Assembly: GCA_031292525.1 (NCBI GenBank)
Contig: JARLGY010000037.1
Coordinates: 1 to 64,000 of the forward strand
Source: Flavipsychrobacter sp.
GTDB taxonomy: Bacteria; Bacteroidota; Bacteroidia; Chitinophagales; Chitinophagaceae
Reading direction: 5' to 3'
DNA length: 64,000 nucleotides
Every line of letters starts with the position of its first letter. Positions within the stretch are counted from its first letter, which is position 1. Position numbers and translations under genes: made by a program. The notes below the pieces were generated by a model. It worked only from the letters and a program-made list of their open reading frames with translations, was not told the origin of the DNA and made no database searches. Shown one piece after another: positions 9,365-19,085 of this stretch.

Positions 9365-10189
9365 TTATCTGCGCAATGTTATATTGTAGGTATGCCCGTT
9401 ATAGGTAACAGTAGCAAGTGCATCACACACACCATTACCATAGTCAAGAATAGCAGTTTTACCATTAGATAATGTATCTGCAACTGTGCCTTGTTCTATC
9501 CACGCGCAACCTTGGCTTATAATAAGCGGGCTGGTGATAGTATGAGTAATAACCACTCCATTTGCACGGGTAAGGCTACCACCGCCTGTTATAGAATAAG
9601 TAATGGGAGTTGAAGAAGTAAGCGTGCGTGTTCTTGTAGCAGTCCAGCTGATAATACCGGCATTATTAGCCAATATGATGGAGTCATTTACAGCCACATT
9701 CCAGTATGTTTGTCCCGATGTATTCGTTCCTGCATTAGTAACTGTCTTGCTACCTGTCAGCTGGTTATCGTTTACAAAATAATTACTGAAAGTTATAGTG
9801 TGTACAGACCCGGTAGCCATGTATCTTCCGGTGTAGTGTATGATCACCTCTCCACGGCGATAGTTACCATCGTTGCACAGGCAATCTACCGTACCGAAGT
9901 TAACTGTTATAATGCCGTTTACCGTATCTTTTGTTATTGTAGCGCAGTTGCTCAAGGTGGGGGCAGCAGTACGATAAGTGCTTAGTTTACCATCAGTACT
10001 TGTGTATGCCTGGTCGCCAATGGTCTGTGCATCATCGCTCGCCTTTTCAAGCTGCGCCTGTTCCTGGCCATAGCCTACATCTTCAGTTGCACTTGCAGTA
10101 CTATCACTTTTTTTACAGGCAGCCAAAAATACCACACCGGCAACTAGTAGTACTGAACCTGCTTTAAGTATTGTTTTTATGCTTTTCAT
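9365..10189 (-). CDS. Putative lipoprotein of unknown function
   Basis: A 274-residue lipoprotein. The N-terminus has a hydrophobic segment ending in the lipobox VFLAAC (cysteine at about 25), followed by KKSDSTAS, typical of Bacteroidota surface lipoproteins. The rest is Thr/Asn-rich with alternating beta-strand-like patterns (NGIITVNFGTVDC, RRGEVIIHYTGRYMATGS, HTITFSNYFVND) and two distant CxC or Cys pairs. I do not recognise a named family with certainty. It stands alone between terminators, next to another exported protein on the same strand. Confidence 0.75.
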   Translation of the reverse strand: MKSIKTILKAGSVLLVAGVVFLAACKKSDSTASATEDVGYGQEQAQLEKASDDAQTIGDQAYTSTDGKLSTYRTAAPTLSNCATITKDTVNGIITVNFGTVDCLCNDGNYRRGEVIIHYTGRYMATGSVHTITFSNYFVNDNQLTGSKTVTNAGTNTSGQTYWNVAVNDSIILANNAGIISWTATRTRTLTSSTPITYSITGGGSLTRANGVVITHTITSPLIISQGCAWIEQGTVADTLSNGKTAILDYGNGVCDALATVTYNGHTYNITLRR

Positions 10190-10325
10190 TGCTTGCTATT
10201 TTTTTAGCTTAAAAATCGTTATATCCTACTTATGACTTTAAGACATATTTAAAGTTTAAAAGCGAAATGAAGCACACGGCAACATTTTGAGAAACCCCAA
10301 AATGCACAGGTATAAATGCGGTAAT

Positions 10326-10360
10326 AAAAAAACCACCTCATAGCCAGGCTAGAAGTGGTT
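10326..10360 (-). terminator. Terminator of the outer-membrane protein gene
   Basis: A short hairpin (AACCAC 10331-10336 with GTGGTT 10355-10360, 18-nt loop) is followed on the minus strand by a run of T (10326-10332). It lies 24 nt past the stop at 10384. Confidence 0.65.
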
Positions 10361-10383
10361 AATAAAAATGTTGTTCAAACTAT

Positions 10384-11172
10384 CTATCTATCCCAAAATC
10401 CTTCCCTCTTCCATGTCCATGCAAAAGGATCAATAAGCAGTGAAAGAGTGAAAGAAGAATTACTGGTGAGTGTGAATGTCCCGGGCTCTCCGGCTTTTGT
10501 GTTCATGCTGCTCGATCGGTCAATAAGGTCAAAACTGCCAAAAGCATACACCGCCCTTATTTTCCATACAAGCCCTCCTAACACACCGCCTTCAGCTTTC
10601 AAAAAGGGCTGCACGCCAAATCCCGTACCAGCATCATCTTTAAATGCAGTGGCAGTAAATGAGGGATAAACACCGGCTCCAATGGTTGCACAAAATCTTT
10701 CATTCTTGCGTATCATCGCTTCATTGCCAAACTTAAAATCCAGGCTTACAGGAAGTCCCATTTGCAATGTGGCGCCTGTAAAATCATTGTTATCTATAGT
10801 AGCTGTTGTAGATGCATCTGTGGCAGTAGTAAGCACTTTATACAGGTTACCCCATAGGTAAGCATTGTAGTTATAGCCTATTGACACAGCCAACATACTT
10901 TTTTCTCCTAGTTGTTTACAAGGTATAAATGTACTGGCCGAACCACCAAAACCACCTTTAGAAAATATACGTGTTTTAACCGATGTGTCTGAGTATGTAT
11001 TTGTAGCTGGATTGTACAATTGGTTTACGCCATTGTATGTAGCCACCATCGATGTATAGGAATAACCCATATCATATCGCTGAATAAAACCTGGCCATTG
11101 TGCATATAGGCAGGTGGGCAAAGAAGCCAGCAATAACGCCAGCAGGGTAAGGATCTTCTTATGATCACGCAT
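10384..11172 (-). CDS. Probable outer-membrane protein of unknown function
   Basis: A 262-residue protein with a signal peptide (about 1-25, ending LYAQW). The mature part is rich in Gly, Tyr, Phe and Thr with alternating amphipathic strands (SIGYNYNAYLWG, GLPVSLDFKFGNEA, GAGVYPSFTATAF, FTLTSNSSFTLSLLIDPFAW). That suggests a small outer-membrane beta barrel. I recognise no family and no partner is obvious. It is flanked by its own terminator downstream and the tRNA-Cys terminator upstream. Confidence 0.7.
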   Translation of the reverse strand: MRDHKKILTLLALLLASLPTCLYAQWPGFIQRYDMGYSYTSMVATYNGVNQLYNPATNTYSDTSVKTRIFSKGGFGGSASTFIPCKQLGEKSMLAVSIGYNYNAYLWGNLYKVLTTATDASTTATIDNNDFTGATLQMGLPVSLDFKFGNEAMIRKNERFCATIGAGVYPSFTATAFKDDAGTGFGVQPFLKAEGGVLGGLVWKIRAVYAFGSFDLIDRSSSMNTKAGEPGTFTLTSNSSFTLSLLIDPFAWTWKREGFWDR

Positions 11173-11350
11173 GTTTATAAATTTGAGCCATGAAAATATA
11201 AAAAGTTATTACAGTATCAAATACACCTATAATTTTATTTTTTTACAGGTAATGAATTGATCGACAACATATTCAAAAAAGGAAGCAATAAACAAATTGT
11301 CTGCAAGAGAGTTGGATCGATCATCCAAATTGGAAAATATATTTACCACA

Positions 11351-11389
11351 AAAAAACAAACCCCTGAAACGTACTGTTTACAGGGGTTT
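11351..11389 (-). terminator. Terminator of tRNA-Cys
   Basis: A 9-bp stem (11358-11366, AAACCCCTG, with 11381-11389) is followed on the minus strand by TTTG and T6. It lies about 11 nt past the 3' end of tRNA-Cys. Confidence 0.8.
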
Positions 11390-11399
11390 TGCATCTTAA

Positions 11400-11473
11400 T
11401 GGAGGTCGAAAGCGGATTCGAACCGCTGTAGCAGCTTTTGCAGAGCTGTGCCTAGCCACTCGGCCATCCGACC
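11400..11473 (-). tRNA. tRNA-Cys (anticodon GCA)
   Basis: On the minus strand the acceptor arm GGTCGGA (from 11473) pairs with TTCGACC with one G-U pair. The anticodon stem CAGCT/AGCTG encloses the loop CTGCAAA, giving anticodon GCA. The T arm carries GGTTCGAATCC. The discriminator base is U and the 3' CCA is encoded (11402-11400). Total 74 nt. Confidence 0.95.
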
Positions 11474-11487
11474 AGTTGGATGGGATG

Positions 11488-11517
11488 CAAATGTAGTAAA
11501 AAAACGTTTCCATCCAA
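11488..11517 (-). promoter_or_regulatory. Promoter of tRNA-Cys
   Basis: On the minus strand TTG (11517-11515), then 19 nt, then TACATTTG (11495-11488) match the Bacteroidota housekeeping promoter TTG-N19-TAnnTTTG. The tRNA 5' end lies 15 nt further. Confidence 0.75.
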
Positions 11518-11674
11518 CCTATCCTTTGAAAATTATAGACTTGACGATCAAATAATAACTTAAGACCAACTGTAATATACCTAGGCCGACAACTATAAAG
11601 AATGTTGGTAAGTTTTTCTGTTCAAATACGCCCGTACTCCTACATTCGCAGTTCTAAAAAAAGAGGAGCATAAT

Positions 11675-13912
11675 ATGTCAGCATATGCAGCGGGTGTGGC
11701 CGCACATTTGAACATCAGGGAGCAGCAGGTGGAAACCGTATTACAGCTGCTGGAAGAGGGAGCTACCATACCATTTATAGCCCGTTATCGTAAAGATAAA
11801 ACAGGCGCCCTGGATGAAGTGCAGATACAAAACATACAGGACGAAGCCCGGCGCCAGCAGGAATACAGCGAACGCAAGACTTTTATTGAGAAAACAATAG
11901 CAGGTCAGGGGAAGATGACAACTGAGCTACAGGCAAGGATAGACAAAGCGCTTACTGTAGCCGAGCTTGAAGATATATACCTGCCTTACAAACCCAAAAG
12001 GAAAACCAAGGCACAAACAGCACGTGAAAACGGATTAGAGCCTCTTGCACTGACTGTACTTGCGCAGCAAAATATAGATGTGGTTGCTGAGGCGCAAAAG
12101 TTTATAAATGACACCGTAGCAACTACCGATGATGCCCTGCAAGGCGCACGAGATATAATAGCTGAAATGGTGAACGAAGACGCAGATGCGCGTGCCAAAA
12201 CACGTAAGCTGTTTGAAGACACTGCAGCTGTGCAAGCCAAAATATTAGCGGGCAAAGAGGAAGAAGGAATAAAGTACAAAGACTACTACGACTATAGTGA
12301 ACCTGTTGGCAAAATACCATCGCACAGGATACTTGCTGTGATGCGTGGTTTTATGGAAGGTGTATTGCGCATGACCATAGCTCCGGAGGAAGAAGTTGCA
12401 TTGGCAATGCTGGAACGCCAATTTGTAACCGCATCAAATCCTGCCGGTGAGCAGGTTAAGAAAGCAGTTAAAGATGCTTATCGCCGTTTGCTGCAACCTG
12501 CGTTGGAAAGTGAATTTAGAACAGCGCTGAAGCAAAAAGGGGATGAAGAAGCCATAACCGTGTTTTCAGAAAACCTGAGACAGCTATTACTAAGCGCCCC
12601 ACTGGGTAGTAAAAGAATATTAGCTATAGACCCTGGTTACCGTACAGGTTGCAAGGTGGTCTGCATAGATGAAAAAGGCACTCTGCAAAAAACAGACCTC
12701 ATCTACATTCACGAGAAGAACAGGATGGACGATGCAGAACATAAAATACGCACACTGGTAAGTAAGTACAATGCCGAAGCGTTTGCTATAGGCGACGGCA
12801 CTGCAGGCCGCGAAACAGAACAGTTTATAAAGAAACTAAACCTGGGCCTCCCTATATTTTTAGTAAATGAGGACGGGGCTTCGATATACTCTGCTTCCGA
12901 GATAGCGCGTGAAGAATTTCCCAATGAAGATATAACCATACGTGGTGCGGTAAGTATTGGCCGCAGATTGATGGATCCCCTTGCCGAGCTGGTAAAGATA
13001 GACCCGAAGAGCATTGGCGTAGGCCAATACCAGCACGATGTAAACCAGGTACGCCTGAAGGAAAAGCTGGACCAAACAGTAATAAGTTGTGTGAATGTAG
13101 TAGGCGTTAACCTGAACACAGCAAGTAAACATTTACTGAGCTATGTGAGTGGCATTGGCCCTTCAATTGCAGAAAACATAGTTAACCATCGCAACGAGGT
13201 GGGTGTATTCACCAGCCGCAAACAATTGCTCAAGGTTCCGCGCCTGGGCAATAAAGCTTTTGAGCAGTGTGCTGGGTTCTTACGAATAAAGAACGCTGAA
13301 CATCCCCTGGATGGCAGCGCAGTACACCCCGAAGTATACGATGTTGTAGCGCTTATGGCTGCAGACCTTGGCGTAGATGTAAAAAGCCTGGTGGGCAACG
13401 AAACGTTACTGAAACAACTGGACGCAAAAAAATACATAAAGGATAATGTAGGGCTGCATACTATACAAGATATTATTAGCGAACTAAAAAAGCCAGGATT
13501 AGACCCGCGCAGTGAGATGCAGCAATTTGAGTTTGCAGCCATCTACAGTATAGAAGATGTAAGTGCAGGCATGATAGTACCCGGCATTGTAACTAATATT
13601 ACTCGTTTTGGTGCGTTTGTAGATATTGGTGTAAAGCAAGACGGCCTGGTACACGTGTCAGAAATATCGCACACTTACATTACAGACCCGAGCCAGGCGC
13701 TGAAGCTTAACCAGCAGGTTACCGTAAAGGTTACAGAAGTAGATGTGCCGCGTAAGCGTATAGCCCTTTCTATAAAGCAGGCCCAGGAGGCACCCGCGAA
13801 ACGGCCATCCAATAAAGGCGGCGACCGGGAAAGAAAACCACAACCGGCACCAACCACGGAGACCAATATTAATGATGCACTCAACCTATTGAAAAAAAGG
13901 TTCGGCAAATAA
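11675..13912 (+). CDS. Tex family transcription accessory protein (S1 RNA-binding)
   Basis: A 745-residue Tex protein at the usual length. Order: N-terminal helical Tex domain (EEGATIPFIARYRKDKTGAL at 27-46), YqgF/RNase H-like domain (ILAIDPGYRTGCKVVCID, about 313-330), helix-hairpin-helix region (LLSYVSGIGPSIAENIVNHR, about 487-506) and an S1 domain (ITRFGAFVDIGVKQDGLVHVS, about 640-660). The C-terminal tail is basic and low complexity. Tex proteins bind nucleic acids and RNA polymerase and affect transcript processing; a precise role is not established. It sits alone with a terminator after it. Confidence 0.93.
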   Translation: MSAYAAGVAAHLNIREQQVETVLQLLEEGATIPFIARYRKDKTGALDEVQIQNIQDEARRQQEYSERKTFIEKTIAGQGKMTTELQARIDKALTVAELEDIYLPYKPKRKTKAQTARENGLEPLALTVLAQQNIDVVAEAQKFINDTVATTDDALQGARDIIAEMVNEDADARAKTRKLFEDTAAVQAKILAGKEEEGIKYKDYYDYSEPVGKIPSHRILAVMRGFMEGVLRMTIAPEEEVALAMLERQFVTASNPAGEQVKKAVKDAYRRLLQPALESEFRTALKQKGDEEAITVFSENLRQLLLSAPLGSKRILAIDPGYRTGCKVVCIDEKGTLQKTDLIYIHEKNRMDDAEHKIRTLVSKYNAEAFAIGDGTAGRETEQFIKKLNLGLPIFLVNEDGASIYSASEIAREEFPNEDITIRGAVSIGRRLMDPLAELVKIDPKSIGVGQYQHDVNQVRLKEKLDQTVISCVNVVGVNLNTASKHLLSYVSGIGPSIAENIVNHRNEVGVFTSRKQLLKVPRLGNKAFEQCAGFLRIKNAEHPLDGSAVHPEVYDVVALMAADLGVDVKSLVGNETLLKQLDAKKYIKDNVGLHTIQDIISELKKPGLDPRSEMQQFEFAAIYSIEDVSAGMIVPGIVTNITRFGAFVDIGVKQDGLVHVSEISHTYITDPSQALKLNQQVTVKVTEVDVPRKRIALSIKQAQEAPAKRPSNKGGDRERKPQPAPTTETNINDALNLLKKRFGK

Positions 13913-13930
13913 TAAGTCACACCATATCCC

Positions 13931-13965
13931 GCGTGGCTGCACCAATCCTGTAGCCACGCTTTTTT
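13931..13965 (+). terminator. Terminator of the Tex gene
   Basis: GCGTGGCT (13931-13938) pairs with AGCCACGC (13952-13959) and is followed directly by T6. It lies 19 nt past the Tex stop. Confidence 0.85.
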
Positions 13966-13997
13966 ATGCATAAACTTTATTGGCTATCTTTATAAAT

Positions 13998-16241
13998 ATG
14001 AGAAAAGCATTTACTATGAGGTATATTTTATTGCTGGCAGCGCTTGCATGCTATTGCAGTCACCTGTATGCAAGTACCCCGCTGGAAATGTTTATTATGC
14101 ACGAGAAAGACATTACCCCATTCACCTCTGTAAGCCTATGGCAACCAGTTGAAATCTACAATGTCAGCAACACCACTAATTATGTAGAACATGCGCAGTT
14201 CTTTAATATCGACATATCACAATTAGCCGTCCTTTTAAAGACCAGAAACAGGGGTATAACTATACAACTACCTAAAAAAGATGGTGGAGTCTATACCATC
14301 AGCCTGGCTCAATACAATTGCTACACCGCAGATTTTAAAGTGCAAAGCATTGCAGGCAATATAAAAACTGATCGCCCATATGCTGCCGGTATATACTATA
14401 GGGGCATAGTAGATGGCGTTCCTAATTCACTAGCGTCTTTTTCTTTTTTTAATGATGAAGTGTATGGCCTGTTCTCCATACCGGGCGAAGGAAATTACAA
14501 CCTGGTACCCAATCACCTGGCATCAAATAACAACAAGCTTAGTTACATCCTGTACAACGACAAAGACAGCAAGTTAAAACCCTCGATAGGATGCACTGAA
14601 GATCTGTTGGAAAGTAAAAAGAACTATAACTTATCAGCGGTATTAGCGCGCAATGCATACAATACTTGTCGTGAAATAAAGGTGTTTGAAAAGGCTGATT
14701 ACCAGTTGTATCAAAAGTATGGCAGTGTCACTGCCGTTGCCAACTATGTTACAGCCTGTTTTAATGCATCGTCCACTATCTATCGCAACGAGGGTATCTA
14801 CACCACAATGAAACTATTGCAGGTAGATACCGTAACTGATATTTATAACGACCCATCTTACACATCTGGGTATTCTTTTTTAAACCTATTTAGCGTAACC
14901 ACGAAAGACACATTGAACGGAGCTGATGTAGCCATGTTGTTATCGGGTGCACCGGGGCAGCTAGGTGGTATTGCATGGGTAGGTACATTATGCCAATCTT
15001 TTAATCCGGCTGACAATTCAGGGCCATATGGCTTTGTTGATATAATGGGTGACTATGCTACGCTACCCACATTCTCTTACGATGTAGTAACCATAGCTCA
15101 CGAAATTGGTCATACACTAGGTTCTGTGCATACACACAATTGTTCATGGCCGGGTGGGGCTATAGATGGCTGCTACACACTAGAGGGTAATTGCCAGATG
15201 CCTGTACCTCAATACCCGGTAAACGGTGGCACTATTATGAGCTACTGTTTTCTCATATCAGGTGTCGGCATTAATATTTCAAATGGCTTTGGTCCACTGC
15301 CCGGCAATGTTATACGCAATACTGTGGCGACAACCAGCTGTGGTAATATATACAGTGTAAGCAACGCGCTCGCTTCACCCGGAACGTCGCTGAGCGCAAA
15401 CAGGGAGTGTACCATGAACGGCATTACCTACTATTGGAACGATAACAATACCGCCGATACAAGTGATGACAAATTGCTGTTGCAGATCAATAAAAACGGC
15501 AATAACATAGGCACAATAGATAGTCCGGGGTTTGTGGCACAAACCGCTACCAACACAGGCTATGGCAGCGGCACTGGTGCCATCACTAATTTCCCTTCTG
15601 GCACATCTCCGGTCATACAAGATACAAGCTATGCTATGCACCGCTATTGGTACCTGCATACAAGCATTGCGCCAGGTGGTAATATAGAGGTGATGTTCCC
15701 TTACCTGCAGGCAGATAAGCATGATCTTTTAAATAGCCTGCTTACCCCCGTAGCTGCTGACTCCACCATATATATGTATATGGTCAACACAGGTAATCCT
15801 AACCCCTCTCTTGGCTTTTTAGGTGCAGTGGCAACCAACTTTACTATATGCGTTCCTGGCTCAACTTTGGCTGCCAATACCTGGACTGAAAGTACTACCA
15901 GCAATATCAATTTTGCACATCTGCTTACCAACGCCTCGTCTGTAGGTGGCAGTGGTTTTGTAACCTACAAAAAGTATTTATCAGCGGGCAATATCCCCCC
16001 CCCTTCTGATCCATTAGCGTTCTTTCCCAATCCTGCCAAAAGCAGCTGGAACGTAATAGTACCCAATGGTCTTAATGATGTGTTGCTGCAATTATATGAT
16101 GCACAGGGTAAAATTGTGCTTAGCCAGTTGCTTTATCATCCTGGTTTTAATACCATCAACATAGGCAACCTGTCTGCAGGTGAGTACTTCTACCGCGTTG
16201 CTGGAAGCCAGGTATATACAGGCAAACTAGTAAAGGAATAG
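13998..16241 (+). CDS. Secreted reprolysin-like metalloprotease with T9SS sorting domain
   Basis: A 747-residue zinc metalloprotease. The signal peptide (about 1-26, ending SHLYAS) is followed by a propeptide-like region, then an M12B/reprolysin-like catalytic domain (about 200-430) with the zinc motif HEIGHTLGSVH (368-378; HExxHxxGxxH) and a downstream Met-turn-like TIMSYC. A beta-rich domain follows. The last 75 residues (AFFPNPAKSSWNV ... GLVKE-like end) are a type A T9SS C-terminal sorting domain, so the enzyme is exported and attached to the surface or released. I chose ATG 13998; a TTG at 13980 and an ATG at 14016 are alternatives that leave the signal peptide intact. Confidence 0.87.
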   Translation: MRKAFTMRYILLLAALACYCSHLYASTPLEMFIMHEKDITPFTSVSLWQPVEIYNVSNTTNYVEHAQFFNIDISQLAVLLKTRNRGITIQLPKKDGGVYTISLAQYNCYTADFKVQSIAGNIKTDRPYAAGIYYRGIVDGVPNSLASFSFFNDEVYGLFSIPGEGNYNLVPNHLASNNNKLSYILYNDKDSKLKPSIGCTEDLLESKKNYNLSAVLARNAYNTCREIKVFEKADYQLYQKYGSVTAVANYVTACFNASSTIYRNEGIYTTMKLLQVDTVTDIYNDPSYTSGYSFLNLFSVTTKDTLNGADVAMLLSGAPGQLGGIAWVGTLCQSFNPADNSGPYGFVDIMGDYATLPTFSYDVVTIAHEIGHTLGSVHTHNCSWPGGAIDGCYTLEGNCQMPVPQYPVNGGTIMSYCFLISGVGINISNGFGPLPGNVIRNTVATTSCGNIYSVSNALASPGTSLSANRECTMNGITYYWNDNNTADTSDDKLLLQINKNGNNIGTIDSPGFVAQTATNTGYGSGTGAITNFPSGTSPVIQDTSYAMHRYWYLHTSIAPGGNIEVMFPYLQADKHDLLNSLLTPVAADSTIYMYMVNTGNPNPSLGFLGAVATNFTICVPGSTLAANTWTESTTSNINFAHLLTNASSVGGSGFVTYKKYLSAGNIPPPSDPLAFFPNPAKSSWNVIVPNGLNDVLLQLYDAQGKIVLSQLLYHPGFNTINIGNLSAGEYFYRVAGSQVYTGKLVKE

Positions 16242-16266
16242 ACACTACATTACTACTGCAATGAAA

Positions 16267-16653
16267 TTATTGCAACACCAATTGTGAATAAAGCCGCACA
16301 AGCATATCGTTAGGATCCTTGCAAAAACCGGGATGCACTTTAGAAGCCTGCACAACTGTACTGCGGGTAGCAGTGAGCCATCTAAAACGCTCCGCAACAG
16401 GCAGCTTACTTATGGGGCTGGCCGTCACGTCGCCCTGGCATATTTGTTCAAAAGCACACAGGTACTTCCGCACCTCTGCTGTATCCAATTGCCTTGAAAA
16501 ACAGCTGAACCGTTCTTCATCCAGATCGAACATCACTTTTAAAAACTTTTTGCCCGAACAGTACAGCACAATACCCACGTTCAGAAATTCTTCGCGTTCC
16601 ACACGGGGAACTACGCGTATCACCGCATATTCAAACAACAGATCACTTTGCAT
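16267..16653 (-). CDS. DUF3037 family protein
   Basis: A 128-residue protein starting FEYAVIRVVPRVEREEFLNVG, the characteristic DUF3037 opening, followed by GIVLYCSGKKFLKVMFDLDEERF. Its start overlaps the end of the HipA-like kinase gene by 11 bp. The two families are commonly found as neighbours, which suggests a joint function. The biochemical role of DUF3037 is unknown to me. It converges on the protease gene with only 25 nt between the stops. Confidence 0.83.
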   Translation of the reverse strand: MQSDLLFEYAVIRVVPRVEREEFLNVGIVLYCSGKKFLKVMFDLDEERFSCFSRQLDTAEVRKYLCAFEQICQGDVTASPISKLPVAERFRWLTATRSTVVQASKVHPGFCKDPNDMLVRLYSQLVLQ

Positions 16654-17425
16654 GCTGTGCGGGTTTTACAAAGTTTTCAGAATGTGCCACGCGCATTGAC
16701 AGGAATTGAAAATAAGCCTGCCTGTGTTGCGATGGTGTTTCAAACAAGTCTTCCCCCGTCAGCCACTCATCTGGTATCTGGTCCACTATAGCCTGTATGC
16801 GTTCATCGGTAAGTATTTCCTTAAAGGAGACATCAACTTTATCCAGCTCGGTGGCCTGGGGCAGTAGTACATGGTCTTTCACCTGTGTAAAAGGCTGCAA
16901 AGCCTTGGCTTCCCAGGTGGCCCAGTTATGGTGAAAATACAAAGATGCCCCATGGTCTATCAGCCACAGTTCCTGGTGCCACAACAGCATGTTGGTATTG
17001 CGTACTGTCCTGTCCACATTCATCAGCAGGCTATCCAACCAAACGATCTTCGATGCCAGCAAAGGATCGACAGTTGTAACTGCCGGGTCAAACGTCATGG
17101 CACCAGAAAGGTAATGTAAGGCAAGGTTAAGACCAGTGCTAGCCTTCAACAGGTCCTGTATTTCCTCGTCCGGTTCAGTACGGCCAAAGGCTTCATTTAA
17201 ATTGGCAAATACAATCTCCGGCATCTTCAATCCCAATGCACGCGCTATCTCACCGCCTATCAATTCTGCTATCAGTGCTTTGGTTCCTTGCCCTGCCCCA
17301 CGAAATTTGACTACGTACAGGAACCCATCGTCGGCCTCAGCAATGGCAGGCATAGATCCCCCTTCACGCAATGGGGTTACATATCGTGTTACGTTAACAG
17401 TACGGAGTTGCGGTTTATTGATCAT
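16643..17425 (-). CDS. HipA-like kinase family protein
   Basis: A 260-residue protein of the stand-alone HipA-like kinase group. Visible features are GSMPAIAEADDGFLYVVKF with the likely ATP-binding lysine, GQGTKALIAELIGGEIARAL, LDSLLMNVDRTVRNTNML (catalytic-loop-like N-x-D-R-x-x-x-N) and LWLIDHGASLYFHH (DHG in place of DFG). The classic HipA toxin phosphorylates a tRNA synthetase, but these short homologues lack the HipA N-terminal domain and have no HipB repressor here. Overlap with the DUF3037 gene implies an operon of two. Substrate unknown. Confidence 0.78.
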   Translation of the reverse strand: MINKPQLRTVNVTRYVTPLREGGSMPAIAEADDGFLYVVKFRGAGQGTKALIAELIGGEIARALGLKMPEIVFANLNEAFGRTEPDEEIQDLLKASTGLNLALHYLSGAMTFDPAVTTVDPLLASKIVWLDSLLMNVDRTVRNTNMLLWHQELWLIDHGASLYFHHNWATWEAKALQPFTQVKDHVLLPQATELDKVDVSFKEILTDERIQAIVDQIPDEWLTGEDLFETPSQHRQAYFQFLSMRVAHSENFVKPAQHAK

Positions 17426-17493
17426 AATGTACTAATGGCAAGTAATGCCGCTCTGTTATCTGCCAAAGCAGTCGCGGTGCTGCAAAAATACTA

Positions 17494-18909
17494 TTATCCA
17501 TTACTTTCTTCAGCTGTTTCTTCTGTGGCTGCTGCCGGGTCATCTTCCAGCAGCGCTTCTTCTACCAACGGTAACGGCAATTGCTTGGATGATTTGATAT
17601 GCAGCTTCTGCATATACGCTGCCTGGCTGATGAGATTACCTTTACCGGTCTTCAATTGAGCATACGCATTGGTGTATGAGCTGTTTGCACGGTCCAGGTA
17701 CTTACCCACCTCATCCATGCTGTTTACAAATCCCACCAGCTTATCATAGAGTGATCCCGCTTTTTTTGCTATTTCCTGTGCATTCCTGTTCACGTTATCG
17801 CGCTTCCAGTAGTCATATACCAGCTTCATAGCGCCAAGCAAAATTGTAGGGCTAAGCAGTATGATCCCTTTGTCATAAGCATATTGCCAAAGTGCAGGAT
17901 CTCCTTGCGATGCTGTAATAAATGCTGCTTCTACGGGCACAAACATCATTACAGTGTCAAGCGTGCCTGGCAGGTTATTGTACTTCTTACCAGCAAGCCC
18001 GTCAATGTGATTCTTAACCGACCGTACTAACTGGTTGCGGTATTGTAATTGCTCCACTTCGGTAGTTGCTGAACAGTATTGTTCATAATGCACGAGTGAT
18101 ACTTTTGAATCGACGATTACCACCCTGTTGTCCGGGTACTTCACCAGCACATCAGGGCGTATAGTAGTACCGTCTTCATTCTTACCTGTTTCCTGTACCG
18201 TAAAATGTATATCTTTTTGCAGGCCCACGTATTCCAATATCCGCTCCAATATAGCCTCTCCCCAATCGCCTTGTTGTTTGGTACTGCCTCGCAGTGCATT
18301 GGCCAGGTTCTCTGCTTCCTTACCCAGGCGTTGGTTCATTTCCATTACCTGTTTTATTTCTGTCCTTAGCGATGCCCGTTCTTTGGTTTCATCATTATAC
18401 CGTGCATCTATCTCATTCCTGAATTCGCTGATCTTATCCTTCAACGGATCAAGCATCACCTTCAAATTTGTTTCCTGTTGTTCATTAAATTTTTTAGCAC
18501 TTGTGTCTAGTACGGCACCTGCTATCACTTTAAATTCAGCCTCAAGCTTTTGCTTTATTTCTTCCAGGTCATTTTTCTGTGTCTCTAGCTTTTCCTGCCG
18601 TGCCCTTGCTTCTGCCTGCAACCCTGCTATCAATCGTTCAGCATCCTGCAATTCGTGTTGAATAACGTTGTTCCTCTCCTCCTGCTGTTTCAGTATTGCA
18701 GACAGTTCAACTTGTCTTGCTATCGCAGTATCCTTTTGTGTTACAGATATATATAATTCCTTTTGCGCCTGCTGCATTTCAAGTTTCAACTCCTCTAGTC
18801 TAGCGCTTGGCACATAGTCGCGCTCAAACAAAAGTTTACGTACTACCCATATTACAATAGCTCCTGTAACAATGCCTGCTGCAAGAACTGCAAATAAACC
18901 TGCTTCCAT
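17494..18909 (-). CDS. rmuC: DNA recombination protein RmuC
   Basis: A 471-residue RmuC homologue. Residues 1-28 form one transmembrane helix, about 35-220 a long coiled coil rich in Glu, Lys and Gln, and about 230-420 the RmuC nuclease-fold domain (KQQGDWGEAILERILEYVGL, RPDVLVKYPDNRVVIVDSKV). The C-terminus is acidic and alanine-rich (EEALLEDDPAAATEET). RmuC limits inversions and rearrangements at repeats. It begins 175 nt from the divergent gene at 19086 and shows no obvious operon partner. Confidence 0.9.
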   Translation of the reverse strand: MEAGLFAVLAAGIVTGAIVIWVVRKLLFERDYVPSARLEELKLEMQQAQKELYISVTQKDTAIARQVELSAILKQQEERNNVIQHELQDAERLIAGLQAEARARQEKLETQKNDLEEIKQKLEAEFKVIAGAVLDTSAKKFNEQQETNLKVMLDPLKDKISEFRNEIDARYNDETKERASLRTEIKQVMEMNQRLGKEAENLANALRGSTKQQGDWGEAILERILEYVGLQKDIHFTVQETGKNEDGTTIRPDVLVKYPDNRVVIVDSKVSLVHYEQYCSATTEVEQLQYRNQLVRSVKNHIDGLAGKKYNNLPGTLDTVMMFVPVEAAFITASQGDPALWQYAYDKGIILLSPTILLGAMKLVYDYWKRDNVNRNAQEIAKKAGSLYDKLVGFVNSMDEVGKYLDRANSSYTNAYAQLKTGKGNLISQAAYMQKLHIKSSKQLPLPLVEEALLEDDPAAATEETAEESNG

Positions 18910-19085
18910 CGTGTTGCTTTATTAACAATGTACAGTAAAGATACGCTTAGCTCCAAAATCAGCCCCTTGGAAAGATTATGAACTGCCATAAGCCACTAAT
19001 TTTAGAAGGCATGACATTGGCCGTAAGCCAGTAATTAAAACATCATTTATTCTTTCAAAAGATTAAATTTATTAAAAGTTATCCC

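Noticed and set aside
12709-13119. Long antisense ORFs inside Tex and recQ
   Set aside because: They are mirror frames of well-supported genes with no independent features.
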